A stretch of DNA of 61,117 nt from Bacteroidales bacterium (GTDB lineage Bacteria > Bacteroidota > Bacteroidia > Bacteroidales > WCHB1-69): the NCBI GenBank assembly GCA_017651425.1, contig JAGCCZ010000065.1, forward strand, positions 1 through 61,117. The letters are read 5' to 3'. Under the pieces are notes generated by a model that saw only the letters and a program-made list of their open reading frames with translations, made no database searches and was not told where the DNA came from. This document shows positions 53,101 through 60,386 of the stretch, one piece after another; position 1 is the first letter of the stretch, and every line of letters begins with the position of its first letter. The translations under genes and the position numbers were made by a program.

Positions 53101-53161
53101 GTCCGGAGGCGGTGATGAGTGTGGTGATGATCATGGTGGCGGTGATAAAGGTTTTCCTCAT
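47174..53161 (-). CDS. Giant bacterial alpha-2-macroglobulin (MG2/thioester-type)
   Basis: 1995 residues with a signal peptide (MRKTFITATMIITTLITASG) and no lipobox. An N-terminal helical region (about 20-330) precedes macroglobulin domains. MG2-type (GQTLYFKGICSEK at about 580) and A2M core (ETAFFYPQLRTDERGDVFISF at about 1220) are seen. A thioester-domain alpha-toroid starts at YPHECNEQRFSRYY, where Cys (about 1463) and Gln fit the CxEQ thioester. Such proteins are thought to trap proteases in the periplasm or at the surface. The usual partner gene pbpC is not present. A palindrome is inserted in frame at 48874-48901 (residues about 1420-1430, GRDAARRVSTT). Confidence 0.9.
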   Translation of the reverse strand: MRKTFITATMIITTLITASGQSQSPAAIAKKWDEIQHLCQKYDAGADSAYRILNEQIAATEKDPVANAIWHSCLAQFLDEYYSGNRYRIGQRTELADETLADFKEWDEKTFGRRVREEYVRSLTFSAESWPLLTGKPASEYKVLLKNAKSIRPELTLYDILAYRYLDYVCPQLSRIPESETDLRGNTALCDNTQFLEMPLSLSETNSDTRNILAVYQSLTKFHKTIGHHSEFARLTIARIDFLRNHGLAPDNSETWYINFLTDFGKTYEGMDTYGFIAYRLGCLYMDRGRLFNETDHPEYRYDLTTALALFKQSLKTPSANVLNQNSDYISSAKEWIRTIEIKDVGIVLDEEPVAVGAPQLFRINYQNLKRAYIRLVPVTYAQSKLTMRDLNEHQFSTLLAIKPAYQQSIDLPDMQDYRVHGGYYGLPGQPAGDYMLMISDKPFPCSVKECSEIITYQVTDIALYQRQTITGWEFLVVDRTTGEPLKGAKISFQDEKNRAPLCTTDEDGLAQLRLQLGDDGRRHNYNAGFTVEYRNQRLHTMRNSWWWGGDTNSQVVKDCQLLTDRMLYRPGQTLYFKGICSEKIDKNDNTQNIRLLKGLTVKVKLEDANWQQVGELSLTTNEFGSVDSFFVLPENGLTGGYHLSVVCDGKVLGNKDFSVEEYKRPTFEVTLNNPTEAIKLGQTVEIEGVAEALAGYPIADAEVKFKVQRQSSFWGFRWSWWDQSPAYDVVAGSAMTDADGRFHIKFLTESSSETSKSPSIHRYLVTATVTDITGETHTSTTQVFVSRRSLVLAVDIPDELAVNRSDNQFPISLTNISNVPQDGVVEYEILKLTPPDHVLYPMKELDVVITSEAELQKMFPMRAFHDENSSENWPSMTIEKGSVTVSKEGTQRFAIPKMATLPSGYYRICFKVQDPGGEWVEETKTVHLYRREEKECTAYRPLWCDCPDDVTVGDELLVRFGSLLDDAHVLCEICHNDNLVTRQWVDLQRGVNSVRVPVSEDMEGSVKVRMFLMSDNRKTDFNKNVRIVNPRHDIRFEFIRFRDKTLPGSPEEYQIRLKDKDGKPVSAEMLCTMYDFSLDVLGGSNPLNIGFPFTYNNYPRMFDEVVTSNRFIFHYHDIYYRDYRDIRLPYNDFNFYASCVRMMAKRYYGMPQNQEVVLNVVEDNISVNTDLTYEWEEAAGEPAMAFIDEAKVGVSKAPAVTDNSSEQIRTNFNETAFFYPQLRTDERGDVFISFTMPDALTKWKMQGVAHNPDLQCGRFEKFVQTAKDVMIVPNTPRFLREGDTMDFSAKVVNMSGRNICGYLTLQMFNAANNQPIAMICDGPRGDVATNGTQQYEIPANTSSEIHFRIVVPADVPAVTYRIIAHNTDPQDVTGDGEEKTLPVLTNRMMVTETMPFYISGKGTKSFTFNKFRESFDLSDGRDAARRVSTTLKHYRLTVECTPNPVWYAIQAMPYMMEYPHECNEQRFSRYYANALATHILKANPVIEEVFNRWQVESPDAFCSALEKNQELKSVVLEETPWVLDAQREGANKQALAAMFDFKRMAKEEASTLKKLQQAQNGDGGWPWFSGGKSSDFITRHIVAGFGHLKALGVSTDVANRTLRNAVSYMDAQMYQRYLDRKKYHYNYVDETHYLYARSFYKQNLDSKYKAAYDTCYKALLKGWKDETFYTQAMIALTAWRNGDQQVAKKIVAYLKSMAQQDEEMGMFWKKQGGGWFWYEQPVERQAMLIEAFHTITPEDKESLAQMQLWLLKQKQTQHWGTTKSTTEAVYSLLLNQTLVAEDKTFSLTVGDVRLPDESVQAEAGTGYFKKAWTAEEITPDKANVRLEKGTDGPAWGGLYWQYFENLDKITRSDDKNLIIEKQLYKVENTDKGEVLKAISENQPLQKGDKVRVRVVITCDRDMEFVHLKDMRAATFEPVNVFSQYKYQDGLWYYEATKDAATHFFIDWMPKGKYVFEYTLFATQSGDFSNGITHIECMYAPEFQSHSAGVRVKVR
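48874..48901. repeat. REP-like palindrome in frame inside the macroglobulin gene
   Basis: A perfect 28-base palindrome identical in its inner part to those at 47135 and 55210 (GGCGCGCC centre). It adds about ten residues just before the thioester domain without breaking the frame. Confidence 0.9.
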
Positions 53162-53319
53162 GACTTTGATTTTTTATACAGATGACTAACGCAAAAACGC
53201 TGTCTGTTATTATGATGCAGAAGAACCGAACGGTTGCAGTTTCAGTCACCCATTTTTAACTGTGCAAAGTTACAATACATTTACAGGAAAATTGTACTCT
53301 TTTGCAAATTTTCGGAAAC

Positions 53320-53982
53320 TCATCGTTCCCAGTGTACGTCGCGTTTGAGAACAGCCGCCGGGTTGCCGCCGATCACCTGGTTTGTGCCTTCAAAAGCACT
53401 TTTCAGCAAGGTGCCCGCTGCCACAACGGTGTTGTCAGGTATTTCCGCGCCTTTTAGCAGCACACATTTGCAGCCGATCCACACATGGTTGCCCACGATG
53501 ACAGGTTTGTTAGGATTTATCCGTTCACCTTCATTATTGTACAAAGGATGCTCGTCGGTGTCTGTCACGAGAATATCCCAACTCAGCAGGCAGTCGTTTC
53601 CAAAAGCGATCTTGTCGGCGCAGACGATTGTACTTTCTGCAGTGATGTCGAAATCAGCGCCGAAGGTCAGCTCACCCCGGACCGAAAGCTTGGATCCGTG
53701 TCCTATGCAGGTTCTGCCGTTAAAATTGACGGTGCCGCTCACTTGCCAAATGCTACGGGAACGTTTTCGGTCATAGTGTCCCACGTCGCCAAATCCGATC
53801 CTTACCATCGCCGTTTCCACTTTTTCAGGAAGCGTGATTTTTCCGTTCAACTCGCGAAGATAGGTGCGGCGCGACACGAAAACAGGCAGTTTCAAGGCTG
53901 TTTTGAGCGAAAAATAGCGCAAGTTGAAGCGAATGGTCTTCGGGAGGGAGCAGAGAATATTCCAAAAATCGAATGTGGTCAT
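53320..53982 (-). CDS. Acyltransferase with left-handed beta-helix (hexapeptide)
   Basis: 220 residues. Hexapeptide-repeat region at about 80-210: CIGHGSKLSVRGELTFGADF, IVCADKIAFGNDCLLSWDI, then the catalytic-type VIVGNHVWIGCKCVLLKGAEI and VIGGNPAAVLKRD. This fits O-acetyltransferases of the maltose/galactoside type or capsule-modifying enzymes. The first 70 residues are basic and unique. Monocistronic with its own promoter, no glycan cluster around it. Confidence 0.85.
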   Translation of the reverse strand: MTTFDFWNILCSLPKTIRFNLRYFSLKTALKLPVFVSRRTYLRELNGKITLPEKVETAMVRIGFGDVGHYDRKRSRSIWQVSGTVNFNGRTCIGHGSKLSVRGELTFGADFDITAESTIVCADKIAFGNDCLLSWDILVTDTDEHPLYNNEGERINPNKPVIVGNHVWIGCKCVLLKGAEIPDNTVVAAGTLLKSAFEGTNQVIGGNPAAVLKRDVHWER

Positions 53983-54001
53983 AGGGTCAGCTTTTCAGGT
54001 G

Positions 54002-54009
54002 CAAAAATA
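54002..54009 (-). promoter_or_regulatory. Promoter of the acyltransferase gene
   Basis: TATTTTTG on the minus strand, 20 bases before the start codon. Confidence 0.7.
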
Positions 54010-54122
54010 AGAAATAATCTGACAAAAAAAACGATATATTGGCCGCACCCTTTTTCTTGTGGCTTGAAGAAACGAGCTTTCGTGGTTTTTTTTAAATATC
54101 CTCGCAGCAGGACGTAATACAC

Positions 54123-55103
54123 CTACTCAAAATAGTCAAAGGCATCGATAATGTCCAAATAGACCCCGTCGAAACCGGCGTTGAGAATGCGGCTCAGATA
54201 ACTGTCTTCGGGACCGCAGATGAGGTCTTGCCACTCGGAATACCAATACCGCACTTTGTAGTTGCCATCCCAATGGGGGTTGCGCTTGGCCAGCCATACG
54301 GGCCTGTGATGGTCCCACTCCGACTGCCAATAATAACGGTAATCTTCGGCTTCTCCGATGGACAAGTAGCAGATGACCAACCGCTGGCCACCATTCGCTT
54401 TATGTTTCAAATGCTCTATCTCTTCTGCTGTGAAGGAAGATCCATCGTTAAAAAACAGATCCATGATGATCAAATCGTAATTGGTGGCCGAGATAGCATT
54501 TATGAAGTCGGCGCGACTATTATACCTTTCAGGGTTGATGATGTATAGAAAGTTTTGTATGTCGCATAGTTGTGATATGTCTCTCGCATTTTCTCCCAAA
54601 GGATTCATGGCGGGGATCACATCCAGTTCACGGCTGGGGGCCGTGAAGGAGACAAAATCTTCAGCTTTGCAACGGGCGGCCGCATCTGCCGCATATTCAG
54701 GCTGATTACAGTAGTCGGTGACCAGAACGGTCTTACCCGCTGAGTGCGAGCGGCGGAGGTAGGAAAGCAGATGGTCGGTTTCGTCCCGGGGTGTCGGCTG
54801 ATCATCATGGGTATAGCCATAGAAGAGGTCTTCTTGTCCGTGCCCGTCGATGGCAGATAAGTAATCAACAGCTAATTCGTCTTGTGCGCTGAAACCGGTG
54901 GCGATTAACTCGATGCCGTTTTGCGGAATGACGATAAATCCCGGATGCTGGGCCTTGGCGGTTGAGCTGATGCGCACGACAAAGTTGCGCATTGCCTGCC
55001 TGTAGTCGTCGCAGGGTTCAAGTTCCTGCCGTGTGCAGGAGCACACCAGCAGGATTAAAAGGGAAAGGACTGTAAAGGGTTTAATATGATTTATCATCGT
55101 CAT
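54123..55103 (-). CDS. GH114 / TM1410-like lipoprotein (endo-alpha-1,4-polygalactosaminidase-related)
   Basis: 326 residues. Lipoprotein signal ends LLVCSC. A TIM-barrel-like domain has NFLYIINPERYNSRADFI, YDLIIMDLFFNDG, RLVICYLSIGEAEDYR and the C-terminal GFDGVYLDIIDAFDYF. These match the TM1410/MJ1477 family related to GH114, which cleaves galactosamine-containing polymers. The Asp residues in MDLF and YLDIID are likely catalytic. Probably acts on exopolysaccharide at the outer membrane. Confidence 0.8.
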   Translation of the reverse strand: MTMINHIKPFTVLSLLILLVCSCTRQELEPCDDYRQAMRNFVVRISSTAKAQHPGFIVIPQNGIELIATGFSAQDELAVDYLSAIDGHGQEDLFYGYTHDDQPTPRDETDHLLSYLRRSHSAGKTVLVTDYCNQPEYAADAAARCKAEDFVSFTAPSRELDVIPAMNPLGENARDISQLCDIQNFLYIINPERYNSRADFINAISATNYDLIIMDLFFNDGSSFTAEEIEHLKHKANGGQRLVICYLSIGEAEDYRYYWQSEWDHHRPVWLAKRNPHWDGNYKVRYWYSEWQDLICGPEDSYLSRILNAGFDGVYLDIIDAFDYFE

Positions 55104-55209
55104 TTATCATTAATTGTTCTTTTATTCCAACAAATTCCTCCATTTTCCACATTAAGGTTTATATGTCCGGAGCCTTTTTGGCCATAATTTCACGCCCGTT
55201 TTGGGGAAT

Positions 55210-55239
55210 TGTAGAGACGCGGCGCGCCGCGTCTCTACA
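55210..55239. repeat. REP-like palindrome that supplies a stop codon
   Basis: A perfect 30-base palindrome with GGCGCGCC centre. The TAG stop of the minus-strand membrane-protein gene (55235-55237) lies inside it. Confidence 0.9.
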
Positions 55240-56104
55240 GGCCGGAGGTGTCCGATTCGCCCTTACGAAACAGGTAAAATGCCGTCAGGAACACCGCAAA
55301 AATGCATACGCCCGAAACATTGGTGAAAAAATGGACATGGTTGTAATAGCCACTTGGCTCCAATTTGGAGTAGTGGTCAAAGACAATATTGGGGAAATAA
55401 CATTTTGTGAAAACAAACAGTGCAAATAGAGCCAGCAGGATGGCAAGGGGCGGTACGATCATCTTCTTGCGGATAATCAGATATATGGTTCCTGCTGTAA
55501 TGGCGAGAAGCAGCGGGTAAAAGAAACAGTCTAAAAGTGCAGGATGGTATGTATAAGGTCCATAGCTGTTGGCAACGTGATTAACGGAAAAAAGGGCTAA
55601 TTCGAACGTGTTGAAGAAGAGCATACTCCCGCAGAGGTGTCGGTTGGTTGCGGCCAAGTCATCAGCCTCCTGACCGGATTCCCCCAGGGTGTCAAAATTC
55701 CACCAAAGGAAAGACATGATGACGAGATCTGAAATCACCCACGACCACATCGAGACTTTCCGCAGAGTCAGATTGGAGATGTCAAAATGTTTTGTAAAAA
55801 AATGGTCACTCAAGCCGGTGTACGAGGCAAGGCCGAACAAAAACTGGACCACAACATACAACGCCACAACGATAGCGAGGTGCTTCCATCTGAGGTTCCA
55901 GACAGTGGCTTTGCGGAAGATGAAGTAGAACCAGGCCAGTCTCAGCAGTTCCTTTCCGACGATGACCGGAATAGGGCTCATAAGTCCTTGCAACGCGAAA
56001 AAGACGGGTGAGACACCCCACCAGACGAATTCAAACAGCGAATAGAATATGATTCCGAGGAGGAAGAGCCGGTAGTCGGAAGGTTTTTCGAGGGTGGTGA
56101 TCAT
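55235..56104 (-). CDS. Polytopic membrane protein of unknown function
   Basis: 289 residues from MITTLEKPSDYRLF (an in-frame ATG further up at 56173 would overlap the upstream gene). About eight membrane helices (FLLGIIFYSLFEFVWWGV, LAIVVALYVVVQFLFGLA, MIVPPLAILLALFALFVF among them). No family is recognised. The end of the frame (SDTSGL) and stop codon come from the edge of a REP-like palindrome, so the original C-terminus may have been longer. The stop of the upstream gene at 56115 is 10 bases away, so the two are co-transcribed. Confidence 0.65.
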   Translation of the reverse strand: MITTLEKPSDYRLFLLGIIFYSLFEFVWWGVSPVFFALQGLMSPIPVIVGKELLRLAWFYFIFRKATVWNLRWKHLAIVVALYVVVQFLFGLASYTGLSDHFFTKHFDISNLTLRKVSMWSWVISDLVIMSFLWWNFDTLGESGQEADDLAATNRHLCGSMLFFNTFELALFSVNHVANSYGPYTYHPALLDCFFYPLLLAITAGTIYLIIRKKMIVPPLAILLALFALFVFTKCYFPNIVFDHYSKLEPSGYYNHVHFFTNVSGVCIFAVFLTAFYLFRKGESDTSGL

Positions 56105-56114
56105 AGTATTTATA

Positions 56115-56774
56115 TTATTGTATTTGAGCGGTGGGAGTGTCGTCCCATGTGACGTATGAGCGGTCCAGTGCAATGTTCTTGGGCTCGCCCGCCTGGCCGG
56201 CTATGACGTATTGTCCGAGGCGGCTCCGCTGGAAGTACCGGCCCAAGGCTTCCGCAACCCTCGTCCGGTTGATGTTGACCGCGTTGTCGCACGGGTCCAT
56301 AAGCCTCTCCAGACTTTTTGACATCGCCTCCAGGTCGGTGCGACCCGACACGGTGCAGTATATTTCATAAAGCTCCTTCCTGTAGTCGGACAATGCCTTG
56401 AAGGTTATCCCTTCCGGATGTCGCAGGAAGAGCAGGAAGAGTGTCTTGGCCAGCGGGCGCATCTTGATTTCCACGTTGTCCCTGTCCGGAAGCAGAATCC
56501 TGTACCATCCTGTGACGTGTATCCTTTCGGGCCTGCTGCTGTCGCCGGGGCCGCAGCATTCGCGAATGGTCTCGTCCGGCACGCCGAGCTCCCGGAGCCG
56601 CTGCGACGTCTGCCGCACGATTTCCAGCAGCTCCTCCGCCTCCCGGCGTTCCTTGGCATCCTCGCCCCCGTATCCCGGCGCCGGCTCCTCCACCCGGTCC
56701 GCCAGATGGAAGCAGCACAAGGCATCTATGGCAATCAGCGCCTCAATCCCTATGTTAAATTCCTCTGTGTCCAT
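56115..56774 (-). CDS. Conserved hypothetical, possible winged-helix regulator
   Basis: 219 residues. The N-terminal half is acidic and helical. The C-terminal part (about 105-215) has IKMRPLAKTLFLLFLRHPEG followed by ITFKALSDYRKELYEIY, then DNAVNINRTRVAEALGRYF and KNIALDRSYVTW. I recall this pattern from many Bacteroides hypothetical proteins. The layout resembles an OmpR-type winged helix, but this is inference. It starts the pair with the membrane protein downstream and has its own promoter. Confidence 0.6.
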   Translation of the reverse strand: MDTEEFNIGIEALIAIDALCCFHLADRVEEPAPGYGGEDAKERREAEELLEIVRQTSQRLRELGVPDETIRECCGPGDSSRPERIHVTGWYRILLPDRDNVEIKMRPLAKTLFLLFLRHPEGITFKALSDYRKELYEIYCTVSGRTDLEAMSKSLERLMDPCDNAVNINRTRVAEALGRYFQRSRLGQYVIAGQAGEPKNIALDRSYVTWDDTPTAQIQ

Positions 56775-56812
56775 AGTTTTTTATCAATCCAACACCAACT
56801 GTTTTTACACTG

Positions 56813-56820
56813 CAAAATTA
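56813..56820 (-). promoter_or_regulatory. Promoter of the 219-residue hypothetical gene
   Basis: TAATTTTG on the minus strand, 39 bases before the start codon. Confidence 0.6.
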
Positions 56821-56889
56821 CAAATAATTTATGATAATTCGAAAAAAAGGAAAGGCTTTCCAAAAACACACGACACAACCGGGCTGATG

Positions 56890-56897
56890 TATTTTTG
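56890..56897 (+). promoter_or_regulatory. Promoter of the 376-residue hypothetical gene
   Basis: TATTTTTG, 24 bases before the ATG at 56921. Confidence 0.7.
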
Positions 56898-56920
56898 CCG
56901 TGTGAAAAAATGAAAGAAAT

Positions 56921-58051
56921 ATGAAACACTTTGGAAATTTGAAAAGCGGAAACTTTGAGTCAATGGGATTGGGCGGGCACGATGCGATTTTGGTGGAAGG
57001 GGAGTCTCTGGATTGGCTGCTGTTAATACAACATGAAATCAACAGGCTTCAGGTCATGGGTGATGACGAGTTGCGGTATTTCTGGATAGAAGTGCCGGAA
57101 AACAGGAAGAAGACATCACAGTGGTATGAGGTTTGCTCCAGCACATACAAGAATTTCCATTCCGTACGCATTATCAATGGCCGCGGGTATTATTGCGAGA
57201 TGGTGAGCGAGGATAGGGGATGCTGCCACCGATATGATGTCTCTTTCTTTCTGAAACGTTTTTATCTCGCTGTCAGCAAACTGATAAACAGTATTCTGAA
57301 GAATCCGAACAACTATAACCGCTATGTGGCGGAACATCTGCCCTATATTTATCGGAATGGCCGCATCAAGCGACGGACACTTTACGATATATCTCCAATT
57401 TTCAGAACAGAACCTGAAGACAAGGAGGCTTCCATAGAGGTGCTGAAGAAATCCATTGACAAAGGCATTCCTCTATCGGATAGTATGAACATACGGAGGT
57501 TCTGCCATTTCTTCCGCATTGCGAACGAGTTGTTTTTCCATGAGGCACATGATAAAAAAGTTTCTGATATTGAATATTATAAGGAACAAAAATTCGGCTA
57601 TCTTGAAGAGGGAATGGATGTGGATGACGAGGAGACCTTCCGGAAGTTTGCCTACGACCACTATGGGGAACTCGGTCTGTCAAGGGTTAACATAAATGGA
57701 TATTATTTCCCGGAAGAGAACGGCTGGGCCATCTATGCATCGACAAGCTACTCGGCCTATGTGGAAGAACTGCTTGATATTGCCGTGGCACTTTACAAAG
57801 CTGGAGCACCGCTTCGGGTGGGCGATGCGCAAAAACTGTTGAAGATTTTGGAGGGAAAGGACCATGTGGCCATACGGACCTGGACATTTCACGATTACCT
57901 TGGCCACCACGAGGAAGGATCGGTTATCCGCCTGCCATACGATGAGGAGTGCCATGACAAGAATTCGCTGTGGACAATGGAAATAAAGCAGGCGATTATA
58001 GAAAATGCAGAATGGGAACCGATTGAGCAGGTAGGCGTGAATTTGTGTTGA
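56921..58051 (+). CDS. Hypothetical cytoplasmic protein, 376 residues
   Basis: Starts MKHFGNLKSGNFES. No signal peptide or membrane helix; rich in Tyr, Phe, Glu and His (ANELFFHEAHDKKVSDIEYY, WTFHDYLGHHEEGS). No domain is recognised. It has a good promoter and is followed 20 bases after its stop by another unknown gene on the same strand, so the two form an operon. Confidence 0.6.
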   Translation: MKHFGNLKSGNFESMGLGGHDAILVEGESLDWLLLIQHEINRLQVMGDDELRYFWIEVPENRKKTSQWYEVCSSTYKNFHSVRIINGRGYYCEMVSEDRGCCHRYDVSFFLKRFYLAVSKLINSILKNPNNYNRYVAEHLPYIYRNGRIKRRTLYDISPIFRTEPEDKEASIEVLKKSIDKGIPLSDSMNIRRFCHFFRIANELFFHEAHDKKVSDIEYYKEQKFGYLEEGMDVDDEETFRKFAYDHYGELGLSRVNINGYYFPEENGWAIYASTSYSAYVEELLDIAVALYKAGAPLRVGDAQKLLKILEGKDHVAIRTWTFHDYLGHHEEGSVIRLPYDEECHDKNSLWTMEIKQAIIENAEWEPIEQVGVNLC

Positions 58052-58070
58052 AAAAAATCAGACAGATAAT

Positions 58071-58493
58071 ATGAAAAACGAAATGGAAAATCCGACTTAT
58101 TGCTTGTACTGCAATGAAAAACAGCTGTTGATAATATCAAAATGCATTGAAGCCTGGTCAAGGCGCTATGCCGGACAACTGGATTTGATATACGATACCG
58201 CTTTGCAGGAAAGACTTCATGTGAGAACGTATGGCGACACACAATTGTATTGTAGCCTGCGGGATGAAATACAAAAGCACCTGAATGTGATATACTATCT
58301 GCTGTTTCCGGAACTGTATCCGAACGGAGCGTATAGTTACAATGCAGATAACACTGTTGGGAACGCATACCAGATATACAGAACGATATTGCACAAACTG
58401 GCCATAGAACACAACTGGGACAATGTGTACTCTTCCCCTCCGCTTCCTTCGGGCAACTTGGGCAAAGTGCTTGTGGAACGGCTGTGTATTTGA
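58071..58493 (+). CDS. Hypothetical protein, 140 residues
   Basis: Starts MKNEMENPTYCLYCNEKQLL. Two Cys in CLYC could bind metal but no second pair is seen. The middle is helical (LRDEIQKHLNVIYYLLFPEL) and the end reads HNWDNVYSSPPLPSGNL. No family is recognised. Co-transcribed with the 376-residue gene upstream. Confidence 0.55.
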   Translation: MKNEMENPTYCLYCNEKQLLIISKCIEAWSRRYAGQLDLIYDTALQERLHVRTYGDTQLYCSLRDEIQKHLNVIYYLLFPELYPNGAYSYNADNTVGNAYQIYRTILHKLAIEHNWDNVYSSPPLPSGNLGKVLVERLCI

Positions 58494-58508
58494 TAGTTTG
58501 ATTATGAG

Positions 58509-58528
58509 AGAATTACGTAATTCTTTTA
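58509..58528 (+). terminator. Weak terminator-like palindrome
   Basis: A perfect 16-base palindrome AGAATTACGTAATTCT followed by TTT, 15 bases after the stop at 58493. AT-rich, with almost no loop, so only a weak call. Confidence 0.35.
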
Positions 58529-58584
58529 CGATCCCTCAGAGTCCTTGCCAAGATCAAATAATCCAATACAGAAAAACTACGTCC

Positions 58585-60282
58585 TCACACGTTGTTCAGC
58601 TCCTCCATCAGGGCCCGACGATTGGGATATTTGGTCCGTAAGGTGGCGATGACCTTATCGGCCTTCTCCCGCTCGCCCAACTTGATGATATGGCGGATGT
58701 ATCGGCAGGCGTGCTGGTAATGGGAACGCCCTACGGAAGCCTCCATATACTTCAAAATCAGTGCGGCATACGAGTCTGCAACCTCGCTGGCATAATCCTG
58801 GACGAGATATTTCTCATACCGCTCAAGGGTTTGCAAAGATGGTTCCACTTTGATCAAAGCCCACAATCTGTCCAACCATCCTTCCTTGATGAACAAGTCG
58901 GCTATTAATCCTTTATCAGGCCACCTTTTTTTCGTCCTAATGTCTTCAACCATGTCATTCACAAAAGCAGTCCATTTCTCCGGTGCCACATGTTGCTTCA
59001 AAATCTGATAATAGTCCTGCTCATGTCTGAAATGATCAATCAGCAAATAGCGTGCGTATTCGATGATTTTCGGAACGTTATTCTCTGCTTGCGCGGTCTT
59101 CAGCATCCAGTCGTACCATTCTTTCGCCAGCCCGGGGTACTGCTGCATATCCTGCTTCACACCATCTTCGGCCAAACGGTATGCGCTGTCGAAATCATTC
59201 TGGTCCAAGGCTTTCTGCAACGCAATCCTTCTAAACTCAGGATTGGCGATTTGCTGTTCCAAAAAGATTTCTGCGGCAGCTTCCCCCTCCATCTTTTTCA
59301 AAACATGGTATTTGATGCTTTGAAGTGTTTCCGTTGTATATTTTGATTCAGCTTCCTGCTCCGTCAAGGCGATAATGCGATCAAACTCCTTGCGGGTATC
59401 AACAATTTCCGCTGCAAGTTCCAGTATGTCCATGTGCCAGTCCCAGTCTTCAAGCGTTCCTTTCTCATAAAATGACACACACCTGTCAAAAATCTGTTTG
59501 CGCAACGCTTCCGATTCGTTCACTTCTGCAATGTCGTAAAGCAGCTCGCAAGCATCGCTGAGGCAACCGCCCATATCCCCGTTGCTGTCATCGGCTTCCT
59601 TGAGCGCAGCACCCATTTTTTCCAGCACGGCAAAACAGATATTGAGTGATTTTGGGAAATCCTCATTGTGTATATGATACCGCGCCATGTCAAGCAACTG
59701 ACTGACAGCCTGCCCAGCCGCGATAGAGCCGTGGTAATCGAGGAAGCCGCACCTGCCCTTTGAGGCCTTCAAGATGGCCTTGATCTGTTGTTCATAACAG
59801 GCTTGGGAAAAATCCTCGTTGTAGTGTTCCAATGACATCAGAATATGGTTTTTGAAACCGGCATCCCTTTTTGCCTCATCTCTGATCAACTGTTCCAGTT
59901 CCTCCCGGGTCGCCTTCGGCAGCAGTTTGTCAATTTGGGCAGCCGCACTTTTCCGTTTCGGGCTTGTAGATGTGGCCTTCGTCTTCCCTGACGGTTTCTC
60001 TGTCAATGCCAGTTTATCCTCCTGCAAAGCGAAAATGACGGCGGCCACATGCTTGCATACTGGCCCCTTGTCATACGGGCAATCGCACGAATATTCCGTC
60101 ACCACGTTGTTTTCAATCTTGAGCCGCACGGTATAGTCTTCTGTTCCCTCCACCACAGCCTCATAAATGCCGTTTCCGGTCTCCTCCGGTTCCTGGACTT
60201 TCCCTTCCTTGAAATAGGAAAGCCCGCGTTTGAGGATGGTTTCGTTGATAACCTCCTCGAAATAGCTTAACGGTATCCGCAT
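58585..60282 (-). CDS. SWIM zinc-finger protein
   Basis: 565 residues from MRIPLSYFEEVINE (ATG at 60282; the earlier in-frame ATG at 60342 lies upstream of the promoter). SWIM motif at about 62-80: YSCDCPYDKGPVCKHVAAVI (CxC...CxH). The rest is a long helical-repeat region of TPR-like pairs (DWDWHMDILELAAEIVDTRK, LQKALDQNDFDSAYRLAEDG). SWIM domains bind DNA or proteins. In bacteria such proteins often sit near Swi2/Snf2 helicases or MoxR systems, none of which is seen here. Confidence 0.85.
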   Translation of the reverse strand: MRIPLSYFEEVINETILKRGLSYFKEGKVQEPEETGNGIYEAVVEGTEDYTVRLKIENNVVTEYSCDCPYDKGPVCKHVAAVIFALQEDKLALTEKPSGKTKATSTSPKRKSAAAQIDKLLPKATREELEQLIRDEAKRDAGFKNHILMSLEHYNEDFSQACYEQQIKAILKASKGRCGFLDYHGSIAAGQAVSQLLDMARYHIHNEDFPKSLNICFAVLEKMGAALKEADDSNGDMGGCLSDACELLYDIAEVNESEALRKQIFDRCVSFYEKGTLEDWDWHMDILELAAEIVDTRKEFDRIIALTEQEAESKYTTETLQSIKYHVLKKMEGEAAAEIFLEQQIANPEFRRIALQKALDQNDFDSAYRLAEDGVKQDMQQYPGLAKEWYDWMLKTAQAENNVPKIIEYARYLLIDHFRHEQDYYQILKQHVAPEKWTAFVNDMVEDIRTKKRWPDKGLIADLFIKEGWLDRLWALIKVEPSLQTLERYEKYLVQDYASEVADSYAALILKYMEASVGRSHYQHACRYIRHIIKLGEREKADKVIATLRTKYPNRRALMEELNNV

Positions 60283-60386
60283 AATCGTCTGTTTTGAAAG
60301 CGCAAAATTACGAAATAATCGGATAACAGGCACCAACCGCAATCGGCCAAGACATCCTCAAGATATTTTTGTGTATAATTATCCAT
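60267..60386 (-). pseudogene. Truncated stub of a gene once partnered with the MNT nucleotidyltransferase
   Basis: ATG at 60386 overlaps the nucleotidyltransferase stop (ATGGATAA). The frame begins MDNYTQKYLEDVLAD, plausible for a coupled downstream gene, but after about 15 codons it runs into the promoter of the SWIM gene and ends at 39 codons. In MNT/HEPN toxin-antitoxin pairs a HEPN gene normally occupies this place. Whether this stub derives from one cannot be shown from 15 residues. Confidence 0.3.
60303..60310 (-). promoter_or_regulatory. Promoter of the SWIM gene
   Basis: TAATTTTG on the minus strand, 20 bases before the ATG at 60282. Confidence 0.65.
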
